Part shown: positions 33,396-42,800 of the stretch, piece by piece
Layout of the letters: every line of letters begins with the position of its first letter
Position numbering within the stretch: the first letter of the stretch is position 1
Source of the DNA: Planctomycetota bacterium
GTDB taxonomy: Bacteria; Planctomycetota; PLA2
NCBI GenBank assembly: GCA_021776735.1
Contig: JAJFFH010000001.1
Span: forward strand, 1 to 58,608
Direction: 5' to 3'
Length of the DNA stretch: 58,608 nt
Notes under the pieces: generated by a model
What the model was told of the DNA's origin: nothing
Seen by the model: only the letters and a program-made list of their open reading frames with translations
Databases searched by the model: none
Program-made: the position numbers and the translations under genes

Positions 33396-36300
33396 TTATC
33401 GCGCGGCGCGCCAGAGCTTGGCGAAGCCGTCGAACGACGCCGACGCGATGGTCTTGCCGTCGGGTGCGAACGCAACCGACGTGACCCATTGGCCGTGGGC
33501 GACCAGGCTCAGGAGCAGACCGCCGTTTTCCGCGTCCCAAATCCGCATGGTCTTGTCGGCGCCGCCGCTGACGATGCGCGTGCCGGTCTTGTTGAACGCG
33601 ACCGACCGCACCGCTCCGGCATGTCCGGCGAGCGGCTTGCCGATAGCCGCGCCCGTTGCTGCGTCAAAGCGCCGGATTAGGCCGTCCGCACCGGCGATGA
33701 GCATGTGCGGTCGGACGGGATCGAACACGGCGGCGTGCACTTCTCCCTCGTTCGCGCGGAATTCGTGGACCCGGCTGCCGTCCGCAACGCGCCACATCAC
33801 CGCCATGCCGTCCGCCGCTGCGCTCAGCAGAATCGTGCCGTCGTTGGAGAACGCGACCGCCGTCACCCGGTCCTTGTGACCGGACAGGATCCGGACGCAC
33901 TCGCCGGTGGCGGGATTCCAAAGACGTACGGCCTGGTCGGCGCTTCCGGTGGCGAGCCGCGCGCCGTCGGCGGTCAGCGCGACGCAGGTTACGGACAACT
34001 CGTGGCCGCGGCAGGCGCGCGCGGGGCCGCCGCCCGCCAGGTCGTATATGTGTGCCGTCGCGTCTCCGTGCCCGCCCGCGACGAGCCACCGGCCGTCCTG
34101 ACTGAACACGAGCGACGAGAGTGCTCCCGGTGCGGTGTACTGCCGCGTGTTCGCGCCGGTCGCCGTCTCGAAGATACGAATCGCGCCGCCGCCGGCCGAC
34201 GCCGCGGCGAGGTGTTTGCCGTCCGGCGAGAAAGCCACCGCGGACAAGAACTCGTCCTCGCCCCATAGCGCCAGAGCGGCCGCACTTCCCTTGGCGTCCC
34301 AGAGGCGGACCGTGCCGTCCGCGGAACCGGACACGATGCGTCCGTCCGCGAAGTCCACGGACATCACCGCCCGATTGTGCCCCTGAAGCACCGCCTGCGC
34401 CGTGCCTGACTTCAGGTCGAACAGCCGCACGGTCCGGTCGTGGGAGGCCGACACGATGCGCGCGCCGCCGGCAGCGGCCACGGCGTTGACCGGGTCCGCA
34501 TGGCCGATCAGGGTCTTTTGGGTTTGTCCCGCCGCGGGTTCGATCACGAGGATGCGCGAGTCGTACAGGCCCGCGGCGATCCGTTCGCCGACCGACGCCA
34601 GCGAAAGAACGGGGTCGTCGCACTCGATGGTGCGAACAAGTTTGCCGTTTTCCCACACGTGTACGCCGTCGGCCGTTCCGGTGACCACGCGCTCGCCCGA
34701 AAACGCGACCGCGGCCACGGGACTCTCGTGCGCGTACACGGCGAGCTCGCGAAAGCGCGCGATGTCCCACAGCCGAACGTCTTCCTCGGCGCCGGTCAGG
34801 ATGCGACGGCCGTTGGAGTGAAACGCGAGCGAGGTGACCGCCGACTCGTGGCCGGCGAGCGTCCCCCGCAGCCCCCGCCCCCCCTCAACATCCCAGATCC
34901 GCAGGAGGTTGTCCTTCGATCCGGCGACGACATAGCTGCCGTCGGGACCAAAGTCGATCGCTGTCACCGCGGCCGTCGCGTCGAAGACGAACACGACGTC
35001 GCCGGTGTTGGCGTCCCACACTCGCACCTTGCCGTCCGCGCCGCCGGATACGACGCGCGAACCGTCGGGCGCAAACGCGACGGCCGTGACGGGTCCCTTG
35101 TGCCCGCGCAAGACGCGGCTCGACGTGTCGGTGCGGGAGCGAAGGTAGTTCCACTCCCACCCGCGGAACCGCTCGGGGCAGCCGGCGAGAAGATCTCTTG
35201 CCTGTCTCGTGTCGAACACCCGCAGGTTGGCGTGCGCGCCCGCGAGGTTGGCGAGATAGCTGGCCCGCTCGGCGCGCTGCGCGCTGTCGCGGGCCTTGAT
35301 CGCGTTGCGCTTGGCCACGGTCGCATTCGTTTCCGCGTTGCGCCGCGCGATCTCGGTCCGCTTCCCCGCCGCCTCGATCGCCGTGACTTTCTGGCGCTGC
35401 TGCCAGGCGATCAGGGACGAGCCGCCCAGCAGCACGACGAACAGCGCCGCCACCGCCGCCGCCATCCCGCGGTTGCGCTTGACCCACTTGCGGAATTCCG
35501 CCAAGGCGCCGGCTTCGTACGCCTGCACGACTCGGCTTTCCGTGAACGCCCGGAGATCCTTGGCCAGATCCAGCATGGCCGAATACCGGTCCTCCGGCCG
35601 ACGCGCCATCGCTTTTTCGCAGATCGCGACCAGTTCGGGTGGCGCGTCCTTGTCGCGCTCGGCAATCGGCGCGGGCGGCCGTTCCAGCAGGGCGTTCAGC
35701 ACGTCCATCAGGCTCTGCTTGCGACCCGGATCGACGTACGGCGCGTGGCCGGTCAGCAGGGTGTAGAGCAGTGCGCCGACCGAGTAGACGTCGGATCGAA
35801 GATCGAGCGCGTCGATCCGCCCCTCCGCCTGTTCCGGCGGCATGAAGGCGGGCGTTCCCATGATCGTGCCCTCCATCGTCTGCATGGGGGACTCGGGACG
35901 CTGGCCTTCCTCGACGCGGTCGGTCTGCACGCGGGTCAGGAGCTCCGCGGACGAAGGCGCGGGGCGATCGCCGATCACTTTGGCGAGGCCCCAGTCCATG
36001 ACGTACACCTCGCCGAACTTTCCGACCATGATGTTCGCCGGCTTGATGTCGCGGTGAATCACGCCCTTCGAGTGCGCGAACGCCAACGCCTCACAGACTC
36101 GCACGATGACGCCGAGTGCGCGCGGCCGCGTCCAGTTCTCCCGGTCGTCACGCGCGAGGTCGATGATCTGATCCAGGGTGCGGCCGCGGACGAGGCGCAT
36201 CGTAAAAAACATGCGCCCTTCGGAGTCCACGCCCAGTTCGTGCACCGGAACAACGCCCGGGTGGTCGAGCTGGCCCGTGATCTGCGCTTCCTCCAGGAAG

Positions 36301-36785
36301 CGGGCGATCTGATCGAGGTCGGCCGGCGTGGCGTCTCTCTCGGCAAGCGCGCCGATGTCTCCGAACGTGGCCTTCATCGCCAGCGTGCGCCGGAGATCCT
36401 TGTCCCACACCCGAATGATCACGCCCATGCCACCGCGCGCGACCTCGTCGCACAGCGTGTAGCGGCCCCGGCACGACGCAAGACCTTCGATCCGTTCGCG
36501 GACCCCGGAGCCGGTGTCCCCGGTGGGCGCATCGTCGTCAAGCGAGACCGAGCCGCGCGCGTCCGGCGACGACTCGAGAAACTCGCGAATCGACGGCGCC
36601 CGGTCGCGCCGGGACTGCACCCACGCCTCGTGCAACGAGCGCAGTTGTGCCGCGTACTCGTCCCTTTCGGCACAAAACGCCTCGAAATCGACGTCGTCGC
36701 CCCGATCCACGCGCGCCACAAACGACGCGAACGCCGCTTCGGCGGCCGCACTCGTGCCAGGAAGGCCCTCGGAATCCGTGGACAT
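33396..36785 (-). CDS. Membrane Ser/Thr protein kinase with a WD40 propeller region
   Basis: The 1,129-residue protein has an N-terminal region with a DEYAAQLRSLHEAW segment, a kinase domain (about 105-400: EVARGGMGVIIRVWD, LAMKATF, VIHRDIKPANIMVG, VMDWGLAKVI with DWG for DFG as is usual in planctomycetes, GTPAFMPPEQAEG), one membrane helix (GMAAAVAALFVVLLGGSSLI, about 438-460), a coiled linker (RNAETNATVAKRNAIKARDS) and about 14 WD40 repeats (LRGHKGPVTAVAFAPDGSRV and so on) from about 555 to the end. The propellers would be on the far side of the membrane as sensor or binding platform. TACAAT lies nine bases before the ATG at 36785; no Shine-Dalgarno site is seen. The frame extends upstream but overlaps the divergent gene. 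Confidence 0.93.
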   Translation of the reverse strand: MSTDSEGLPGTSAAAEAAFASFVARVDRGDDVDFEAFCAERDEYAAQLRSLHEAWVQSRRDRAPSIREFLESSPDARGSVSLDDDAPTGDTGSGVRERIEGLASCRGRYTLCDEVARGGMGVIIRVWDKDLRRTLAMKATFGDIGALAERDATPADLDQIARFLEEAQITGQLDHPGVVPVHELGVDSEGRMFFTMRLVRGRTLDQIIDLARDDRENWTRPRALGVIVRVCEALAFAHSKGVIHRDIKPANIMVGKFGEVYVMDWGLAKVIGDRPAPSSAELLTRVQTDRVEEGQRPESPMQTMEGTIMGTPAFMPPEQAEGRIDALDLRSDVYSVGALLYTLLTGHAPYVDPGRKQSLMDVLNALLERPPAPIAERDKDAPPELVAICEKAMARRPEDRYSAMLDLAKDLRAFTESRVVQAYEAGALAEFRKWVKRNRGMAAAVAALFVVLLGGSSLIAWQQRQKVTAIEAAGKRTEIARRNAETNATVAKRNAIKARDSAQRAERASYLANLAGAHANLRVFDTRQARDLLAGCPERFRGWEWNYLRSRTDTSSRVLRGHKGPVTAVAFAPDGSRVVSGGADGKVRVWDANTGDVVFVFDATAAVTAIDFGPDGSYVVAGSKDNLLRIWDVEGGRGLRGTLAGHESAVTSLAFHSNGRRILTGAEEDVRLWDIARFRELAVYAHESPVAAVAFSGERVVTGTADGVHVWENGKLVRTIECDDPVLSLASVGERIAAGLYDSRILVIEPAAGQTQKTLIGHADPVNAVAAAGGARIVSASHDRTVRLFDLKSGTAQAVLQGHNRAVMSVDFADGRIVSGSADGTVRLWDAKGSAAALALWGEDEFLSAVAFSPDGKHLAAASAGGGAIRIFETATGANTRQYTAPGALSSLVFSQDGRWLVAGGHGDATAHIYDLAGGGPARACRGHELSVTCVALTADGARLATGSADQAVRLWNPATGECVRILSGHKDRVTAVAFSNDGTILLSAAADGMAVMWRVADGSRVHEFRANEGEVHAAVFDPVRPHMLIAGADGLIRRFDAATGAAIGKPLAGHAGAVRSVAFNKTGTRIVSGGADKTMRIWDAENGGLLLSLVAHGQWVTSVAFAPDGKTIASASFDGFAKLWRAAR

Positions 36786-36794
36786 GGAGCGCCG

Positions 36795-36800
36795 ATTGTA
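36795..36800 (-). promoter_or_regulatory. -10-like hexamer of the WD40 kinase
   Basis: TACAAT lies nine bases before the ATG at 36785 on the reverse strand. Confidence 0.45.
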
Positions 36801-36865
36801 TGACCCCGGGGTCCGGACAACGCCGCATCGCCGGCGAGGCCGTGGACGGCCGCCTACGGCGCGAC

Positions 36866-36871
36866 TATCAT
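36866..36871 (+). promoter_or_regulatory. -10-like hexamer of the small divergent gene
   Basis: TATCAT lies eight bases before the ATG at 36880; together with 36795-36800 it forms a 94-bp divergent promoter region. Confidence 0.45.
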
Positions 36872-36879
36872 CCGAAACG

Positions 36880-37341
36880 ATGATCGAGCCCAAGTGCGAT
36901 CTCCTCAGCAGGATCCTGACGGATGTCGTCGCGCAATTGCGCCTCGACGCCGCCCCAGAGCAGGCGTGGACCGAGGCCAAACGGGCACTCGACGCCGCCC
37001 TGGAAGAAGACGATGTCGAACTCTGGGTGGCCATCGACGACCGCGACTTCGAGACGTTGCGCACGATCGTGTGGCAGTGGGCGTCGGGCGAGCGCCCGCT
37101 GGCCAAGTCCGACCGCAATGTCCTCAAGCGTGCGCTGAAGGCGTTCCGCAAGCGGCTCAAGATCGTGCGCCTTGACTCGGAATCGTCGGTCGGAGGCGGT
37201 CCGACCAGCGCCGGTCGCCGCTCGGGCATCATCGGCGTCCGCCCGCCGGACCAATACCCCCAGGAAGTCTGGGACGAGTTGGCCCGCCAAAAACGCCTGA
37301 TCGCCTCCCCCGACGGTATCTACGAATTGCCCCCGGAATAG
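36880..37341 (+). CDS. Small cytosolic protein of unknown function
   Basis: The 153-residue frame has an N-terminal helical half (LLSRILTDVVAQLRLDAAPE, ALEEDDVELWVAIDDRDFET) and a C-terminal half with RLDSESSVGGGPTSAGRRSG and RPPDQYPQEVWDELARQKRL. I recognise no family. No signal peptide or membrane helix is present. It shares a 94-bp divergent region with the WD40 kinase, which hints at joint control. Codon bias supports translation in this frame. Repeat G follows 67 bases after the stop. Confidence 0.65.
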   Translation: MIEPKCDLLSRILTDVVAQLRLDAAPEQAWTEAKRALDAALEEDDVELWVAIDDRDFETLRTIVWQWASGERPLAKSDRNVLKRALKAFRKRLKIVRLDSESSVGGGPTSAGRRSGIIGVRPPDQYPQEVWDELARQKRLIASPDGIYELPPE

Positions 37342-37408
37342 AGTGCGTGGCAACCATGCATCCGCCGAGCGCAGCACGTGGGGGGATGCCTCGACATGAC
37401 ATGAAAAA

Positions 37409-37427
37409 GGCAGACAGACGGCGATGT
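37409..37427 (+). repeat. Gene-end repeat, copy G
   Basis: GGCAGACAGACGGCGATGT has three mismatches to consensus. ACAGAC (37414-37419) pairs perfectly with GTCTGT (37426-37431) around the loop GGCGAT, so the changed bases have changed partners too. It is in sense after the 36880-37341 gene, in a convergent gap. Confidence 0.75.
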
Positions 37428-37471
37428 CTGTACCGACCCCACGGCGGCGGCGTGGGTCTATCCCCTGGCAG

Positions 37472-38470
37472 CTAGTTCCCCGCCGAGCCGGCGAGTTCGA
37501 GGGGGCGCTTGTTGATCTTGCCGAGGCGGACCAGGACGCCGCTGTCCTTGATCGTGTGGCCATCGCGGATGACCGCCTTCATGATTTTCTTGGGCTTGGC
37601 ATGCCCCCGGAACCAGCACTTGTTCATCGTCAGCCGGTCCGGTTTTTTGGCCTTCGGCGCCTCGAAGCGGATTTCCGGCACCATCAGGTCGCACTTCAGG
37701 AACTTTGTCTTCTTGAAGTGGCCGGCCTCGGTCTGCTTGAACAGGAGCGTTCCGCAGTCCACCTTGTTGCCGTCGAACATAAGGTTGGCGCAGTTGACAA
37801 AGCTGGCCTTGGAGCCACCGATGCGGTTGTGGCGTACCAGCGTCTTGTTGGTTCCGGTGACGAACAGCCCGCCGAGAAACCCGCTGTAGCCGCGTTTCGG
37901 CGAGAGCGGCCCGCGGTTTCTGAAATAGCAGCCCAGGATGTCGAGTTTGAGTGTCGGATGGCTCATGCCCGGCGGGGGCACGCCCGTGATGCGAACCGCT
38001 TCGCGAAACATGGCGCCGCGAATGTTGATTTCTCCGTTGCGCAGCGTGACGTCGAATTCGCAGCCGAGGTCGAATTCCGTGTTCTCCACGATCAGGTGTC
38101 CGCGCGCCGCCTTCTGACGGGAACAGCGCACGCCACCGCTGGTGAACTTCGCATCCATCAGGCGAATCTTCTCGAACGTCGAGGACGGCTCGATCCACAC
38201 GTTGTCGAAGATCACTTCCTTGCCGAGCGCCCCCCGTACGTCGAGCGCCCCCTCGACCTCGATCACGGCATCGCTGTCGCCCCGTCCGACGATGCGCACG
38301 CTCTTCTTGCAGGTGATCGTGATGCTCTGCGGGATCTTGATTCGGCCCTCGACGTAAAACGTGCCCCCGGTGTTGAGATTGATGCTCTTCCGTGTCGGAA
38401 ACGGGTGGGCGTCTTCGGCAGAAGCCACACCGGCGAGCCCCAAGAGCCAGGCGAGGCCGATCCAGCGCAT
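37472..38470 (-). CDS. Secreted parallel-beta-helix-like protein of unknown function
   Basis: The 332-residue protein has a signal peptide (RWIGLAWLLGLAGVASA) and repeated short strands rich in Ile/Val/Asn (KIPQSITITCKKSVRIVGRG, ALGKEVIFDNVWIEPSSTFE, NGEINIRGAMFREAVRI, NKTLVRHNRIGGSKASFVNC), typical of right-handed beta-helix proteins. No pectate-lyase catalytic pattern is visible. The start at 38470 is supported by TACCGT six bases upstream and by the signal peptide; the longer open frame to 38680 includes repeat H and is not used. Confidence 0.75.
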   Translation of the reverse strand: MRWIGLAWLLGLAGVASAEDAHPFPTRKSINLNTGGTFYVEGRIKIPQSITITCKKSVRIVGRGDSDAVIEVEGALDVRGALGKEVIFDNVWIEPSSTFEKIRLMDAKFTSGGVRCSRQKAARGHLIVENTEFDLGCEFDVTLRNGEINIRGAMFREAVRITGVPPPGMSHPTLKLDILGCYFRNRGPLSPKRGYSGFLGGLFVTGTNKTLVRHNRIGGSKASFVNCANLMFDGNKVDCGTLLFKQTEAGHFKKTKFLKCDLMVPEIRFEAPKAKKPDRLTMNKCWFRGHAKPKKIMKAVIRDGHTIKDSGVLVRLGKINKRPLELAGSAGN

Positions 38471-38476
38471 CCGCGC

Positions 38477-38482
38477 ACGGTA
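38477..38482 (-). promoter_or_regulatory. -10-like hexamer, leaderless start
   Basis: TACCGT lies six bases before the ATG at 38470 on the reverse strand, without a Shine-Dalgarno site. Confidence 0.45.
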
Positions 38483-38568
38483 GCAGCTCTTGCCGGCCGA
38501 AGTGTCACGGCTCGCGCGCCATGGCGTCGGGCGGCGGATCCCGGGCGGATTCCCGAAGAAAACTGCAC

Positions 38569-38604
38569 GACGGCGATCTCCGCGAACATCGCCGTCCGTC
38601 TGCT
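38569..38604. repeat. Gene-end repeat, copy H, as an inverted pair
   Basis: The right half, read on the reverse strand, is AGCAGACGGACGGCGATGT (38604-38586, one mismatch). Its GACGGCGAT pairs over nine bases with the left arm at 38569-38577 (loop of ten). It lies between two divergent genes. Confidence 0.85.
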
Positions 38605-38678
38605 CCACTCGGATGTCGCTGCGAAGTTGCCGCGTCCATATTGTGTTGACGGCGGCGCTGCTGTAACGTCGGGTTTCC

Positions 38679-39416
38679 ATGAGTCAATTCGATCTCATCA
38701 TTGACGACAGCGTTCTTGTGCTCGCCCGCGGGCCGCGTGACCTTCATCTTCGCATCGAGTTGGAGAAGATTCCGACGCAACGGCATCGTGGGCCCCGGCG
38801 CGGGTCGCGGGCCTGGCGGGCGATGCAATGGGCCGAGCAGCACGGTGCACCGTTTGGGCCGGCCGACATCGTGAAGGCTGTCGGGGTCGATCGCAACACG
38901 GCCGCCGTCTTGTTGGCCACGCTGCTGGCACGGGGCAACTCACCGCTCCGGCGGCTCCGGCACGGTGTGTACGCGCACGACAACGTGGCTTCTGGGACGC
39001 CGTTTCGTATGCCGCGGCGCAAGGGAGGACTCGTGCCCCGCTTGTTTGCATGGGCGAAAAAGAGGGGCCGGCCGTTCAAGGCGACTGAAGCGGGCAAGCA
39101 CCTGGGCATCGATCCCCGGCACGCGACGACGATTCTCTCGACCCTGCGCGACGACGATCCGATGCACCGGTTGGCCCGCGGGGTCTACCAGTACGCGGAG
39201 CAGCCGCACGACCTGCCCAATGAGGGCACGCAGCGGGCGCGCGTTCTGGCGTGGGCGGGGACTCGACCGAGAAGGAGGTTCGGGGTGGTCGATATCGCCG
39301 CCGTTCTCCAAACAACGCGGACCCGCGCCCAGCATGTGTTGAATGACCTGACGGGCAGCCCGCTCCCGGTCCGCCGCGTCGATCGCGGCCGTTACCAATA
39401 CGGCTCGCAGCGCTGA
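38679..39416 (+). CDS. Protein of three tandem winged-helix-like units
   Basis: The 245-residue product consists of three related segments of about 70 residues, each with a helix-turn-helix and a final 'L.RG.Y..' wing: FGPADIVKAVGVDRNTAAVL with LRRLRHGVYAHD, FKATEAGKHLGIDPRHATTI with MHRLARGVYQYA, and FGVVDIAAVLQTTRTRAQHV with VRRVDRGRYQYG. Such winged helices bind DNA or RNA; the shape recalls the antitoxin/AbiEi-type N-terminal wing and DpnI-like C-terminal domains, but no nuclease or toxin partner is adjacent. It is basic and probably a nucleic-acid-binding regulator. TAACGT lies nine bases before the ATG. Confidence 0.7.
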   Translation: MSQFDLIIDDSVLVLARGPRDLHLRIELEKIPTQRHRGPRRGSRAWRAMQWAEQHGAPFGPADIVKAVGVDRNTAAVLLATLLARGNSPLRRLRHGVYAHDNVASGTPFRMPRRKGGLVPRLFAWAKKRGRPFKATEAGKHLGIDPRHATTILSTLRDDDPMHRLARGVYQYAEQPHDLPNEGTQRARVLAWAGTRPRRRFGVVDIAAVLQTTRTRAQHVLNDLTGSPLPVRRVDRGRYQYGSQR

Positions 39417-39563
39417 CTTCGCCTCCGCGCGAGAGGGGTCGGCTGCGGCGCTCGGTGGTCGACATGGGGAGGACGGAGACATCAACTGCACCTTCGAGTT
39501 TTCTCCCCGCGCGAGAAGCACCGCCGACGCAAGCCGCGAAGCCTCGCCGAAAATAAACCCTGC

Positions 39564-39767
39564 GTGGGGCGAGAAGAAGGAGCCGCCGCGCGTTCGTCGC
39601 CACGCCACACGGGGTCCCGAAGTACAATCCAAGGAAGTTCCCGCGGACGAGAGTCTGGACGTGTGTTGCTACCCGGCGGCGAGTGGATCGTCGAGTTCAA
39701 GGGCACAAGAGAAACCGTCCACCTCGCGAGCGGGGAAGAGACAAGCGTTAACTTTCGGTGTCGCTGA
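39564..39767 (+). pseudogene. C-terminal relic of a carboxypeptidase-regulatory-like protein
   Basis: Only the last about 35 residues are convincing: RVLLPGGEWIVEFKGTRETV then HLASGEETSVNFRCR, the closing strands of the same Ig-fold domain found in the large fusions here. No start or other domain is present. Repeat I begins seven bases after its stop, as after intact genes. The rest of 39417-39883 is empty apart from that repeat. Confidence 0.45.
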
Positions 39768-39774
39768 GGCAAAA

Positions 39775-39820
39775 AGCGCACGGACGGCGATGCGATCTAG
39801 GACATCGCCGTCCGCATGCT
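39775..39820. repeat. Gene-end repeat, copy I, as an inverted pair
   Basis: Two cores face each other: AGCGCACGGACGGCGATGC (39775-39793, plus) and AGCATGCGGACGGCGATGT (39820-39802, minus). CGGACGGCGATG pairs with CATCGCCGTCCG, a perfect 12-base stem with a ten-base loop. Confidence 0.9.
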
Positions 39821-39883
39821 GCCCTCGTTCTGTTTTTCCTGAACCCCTGCCTCCGTGCGCGGCAAGCAGTACCGTGAAGACCC

Positions 39884-42800
39884 ATGTCGCCGCCGTTGTC
39901 GCCGGATACCCTGCTTGAGCATCGCGCCTTCATGGTTGCGGTTGCGCGGGATCTGTTGGGGGATGCCGCGCGGGCGGAGGATGTCGCGCAGGACGGCGTT
40001 TTGGCGGCGTTGCAGAGTCCGCCCGAGGGGCCGAACGTGCGCGGGTGGTTTCGGGCGGTCGCGCGCAATCTTGCTCGCACAGCGCGTCGGGGCGAGGTTC
40101 GTCGCGGTGCGCGCGAGCGGGCGGCGGCGCGGCCCGAGAAGTTGCCGCCGCCGTCGGATCGCGTGGCGCGTGTCGAGTTGCAGCGGCTCGTAGTCGATGC
40201 GGTGCTCGCGCTACCCGAGCCGTATCGGTCCACCGTGATCGCGCGCTACCTCGAAGAGCGTTCGGTCGCGGAGATCGCCGCGGCGGATGACGTGTCGCGC
40301 AACACCGTCAAGACGCGGCTGCGGCGCGCGCTGGTGCGCTTGCGTGAACGGCTCGATGTGGCGCACGACGGCAACTCGCGGGCATGGTCTTCGCTCCTCT
40401 TCCCGATGCTGGTCGCGCGGAACGCGGCGGCATCCGCTGCTGCCACGAAGGCGACGGGGGCGATTCTTATGGGTACCAAGGGAAAACTCGTGGCCGGCGC
40501 GCTGTTGGCGGCGGGTCTGTTGGCACTACTCGGATGGAAGCTGCACGACGGCGATGATCCTGCGCGCGGGCGTGCGTCGGCTCGAGAACACGCCGCACGC
40601 GTGATGCCGCGCGAGGTCGTCGCGGCAAGACAGCCGGAACAGGATCCGTTGCCGGCGCCGGTTGACTTAGCGAAGGTTGATCGCGACCGCGACCTGCACG
40701 GCATCGTTGTCGATCGCGCCGGCGCCCCGGTCGCGGGAGCGGTTTTGCAGGTTGTGCACCACCCGTGGAAGCGCACCAACATCCTGGCAGACTTTCCGGG
40801 CAACTCGGGGGTGTCCACGACGAGCGCGCGCGACGGGACGTTTCGCTTGACGTTGCGGCGCGGGGCACTGGTCAACCTGCGCGCACGGGCGAAGGGCTTG
40901 GCGCCACTTGAGACCGGGGCTCTCCAGGCCGGCGAAAAGGTGCGCGTGGTGCTGGACGCGCCCGCTTCGTTGACGGTGACAGTGCTCGACCACCGGCGGG
41001 AGCCGGTTGCCGACACGCAGGTGAGCCTCCTTCGGGCCGGGGAGGGTGCGAAGGTGAACCGTGAACTGCGAACCGGGCCCGACGGCGTGGCGGTGTTTGC
41101 CGATCTTCCGCGCGGCGTGTCGGTGACGGTGCTCGCAACCCATCCTGAGCACGGTGCGTTGATCGACGATCCCGAGGCCGAAGCCGGTGCCGGGGTGGAG
41201 ATTGTGCTTCCGCAGGGCATTCACTTTTCGGGCCAGGTGATCGATGCCGAAACCAAGGCGCCCGTTGCGGGCGCACGCGTCGGCATGAACTGGTTCATGG
41301 ACCCCGCGGTCGTCACGGATGCGGCCGGTCGATTCCGGCTCAACGGCCATATGGGCCGGGGCGTGTTTCACGCCTTCCATGTCACGGCGGACGGGTACGC
41401 GCGTTCCGTGAAACGGGCTGCGGGAGCCACCACATTCGTGATCGAGCTGGGTCGGGGCGCGAGGTTTTCGGGTCGCGTCGTGAACGGGGAGGGACGGCCC
41501 GTTGGGGCCGCACGCGTGGGCATGATCGCCGAACCGAACGGCTCCTCGGGCACCTTCAGCAACGCCTACGCGACAAGCGAATCCGACGGCCGGTTCGAGT
41601 GTGCCTGGCTTGCGGCCGACCTCGCTCACGTTCTGACTATTGCCGCCGACGGTCTCGGCCGGGCGACGCGTTTTGTGAATGCAAAGAGGCAGACCGCGGA
41701 ACCGGTTGATCTCGGCGACATCGTCTTGGTTCCCGGCCACGCGATTGAGGGTGTGCTCCTGGGCGCGGACGGACTTCCAGTTCCGCGGCATGAGGTCATC
41801 CTGCGCGGCCCGAGGGCTCCGAAGGTCGGTGGCGGCCCGTCGCTCTACGCGCGTGGGAACAGGGAGACGCGCCGGACCGACGATCTTGGCCGGTTCCGGT
41901 TCCGCGACCTGCCGTCGGGGCACTATGAACTCGAAGCGGAGCGCGAGGGAGGCCAGGCAATCAAGCAGCGGGTTTTGATCCGCGACAGGGATGTCCGCGA
42001 TGTCGAGCTGCGCTTCGACGACGCGCGCACGTTCACCGTATTCGTCACCTCGGAACGCGGGGGCCCGGTTTCGGAGGCGGTGCTCCGCGTGCGGCACGAG
42101 GGAGGCTCCGGCAGTGCGACCACGAACGCGGAGGGCGTCGCCGTCTTCCAGGTCAAGGGTGTGGTGCGCGAGCTTGAGGTCTGGCATGTGTTTGACTCCG
42201 GGGGCGTGCCGCCTCCTCCGTTCGGTCCTGTCGATCCGAAGGTGAACCTCTCCGCCGCGACCACGGAGATGCGTCTCGTTCTTCCGGTGTGGGAGCGCGT
42301 CGGCGGGCGCGCCCTTTTGGCCGGCAAGCCGATCGACGACGCCGTGGTCGAGATCGCGTGGAAAGACGGAAGCCGCGAGACGCACACCAGTTCGAGCGGT
42401 CACTTCCGCGATGTCGCTCCGCCGGGCACGCCGCTGACTGTGCGCGTCATCGGGAAGCTGTACGAGGTCAGGGCCGGCGCCTACATGACCGACCATGGTT
42501 ACGGCAGCAAGCCCGTGCAAGTGGTTGCCGGAGATCTCAACGTCGCGCTCGATGTCGTTCGCGTGAAGGAGGACCGGACGCTCACGGTGCATGTGCTCGA
42601 TCCGAATGGCGCTCCGCTCGCGGGTGCGCGGGTCGGCTATTGGCCGCGGAGCCCGCAGGAAAAGCCGGCGGAAGAACGCACCAATGCGCGCGGAACGCTC
42701 CGGCTCGAAGGACTCCCGGCGCGCGAGGTCTCGATCTACGCACTTGTCGCCGAAGGCGCCGGCTTTCTCGGCCCCCGCCAACAAGAACTGATCCCGAACG

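Noticed and set aside
40541..40555. CTGCACGACGGCGAT inside the second ECF fusion, identical to the left arm of repeat H
   Set aside because: It encodes a linker just after the membrane helix and lacks the GGACGG half of the core; chance is possible.
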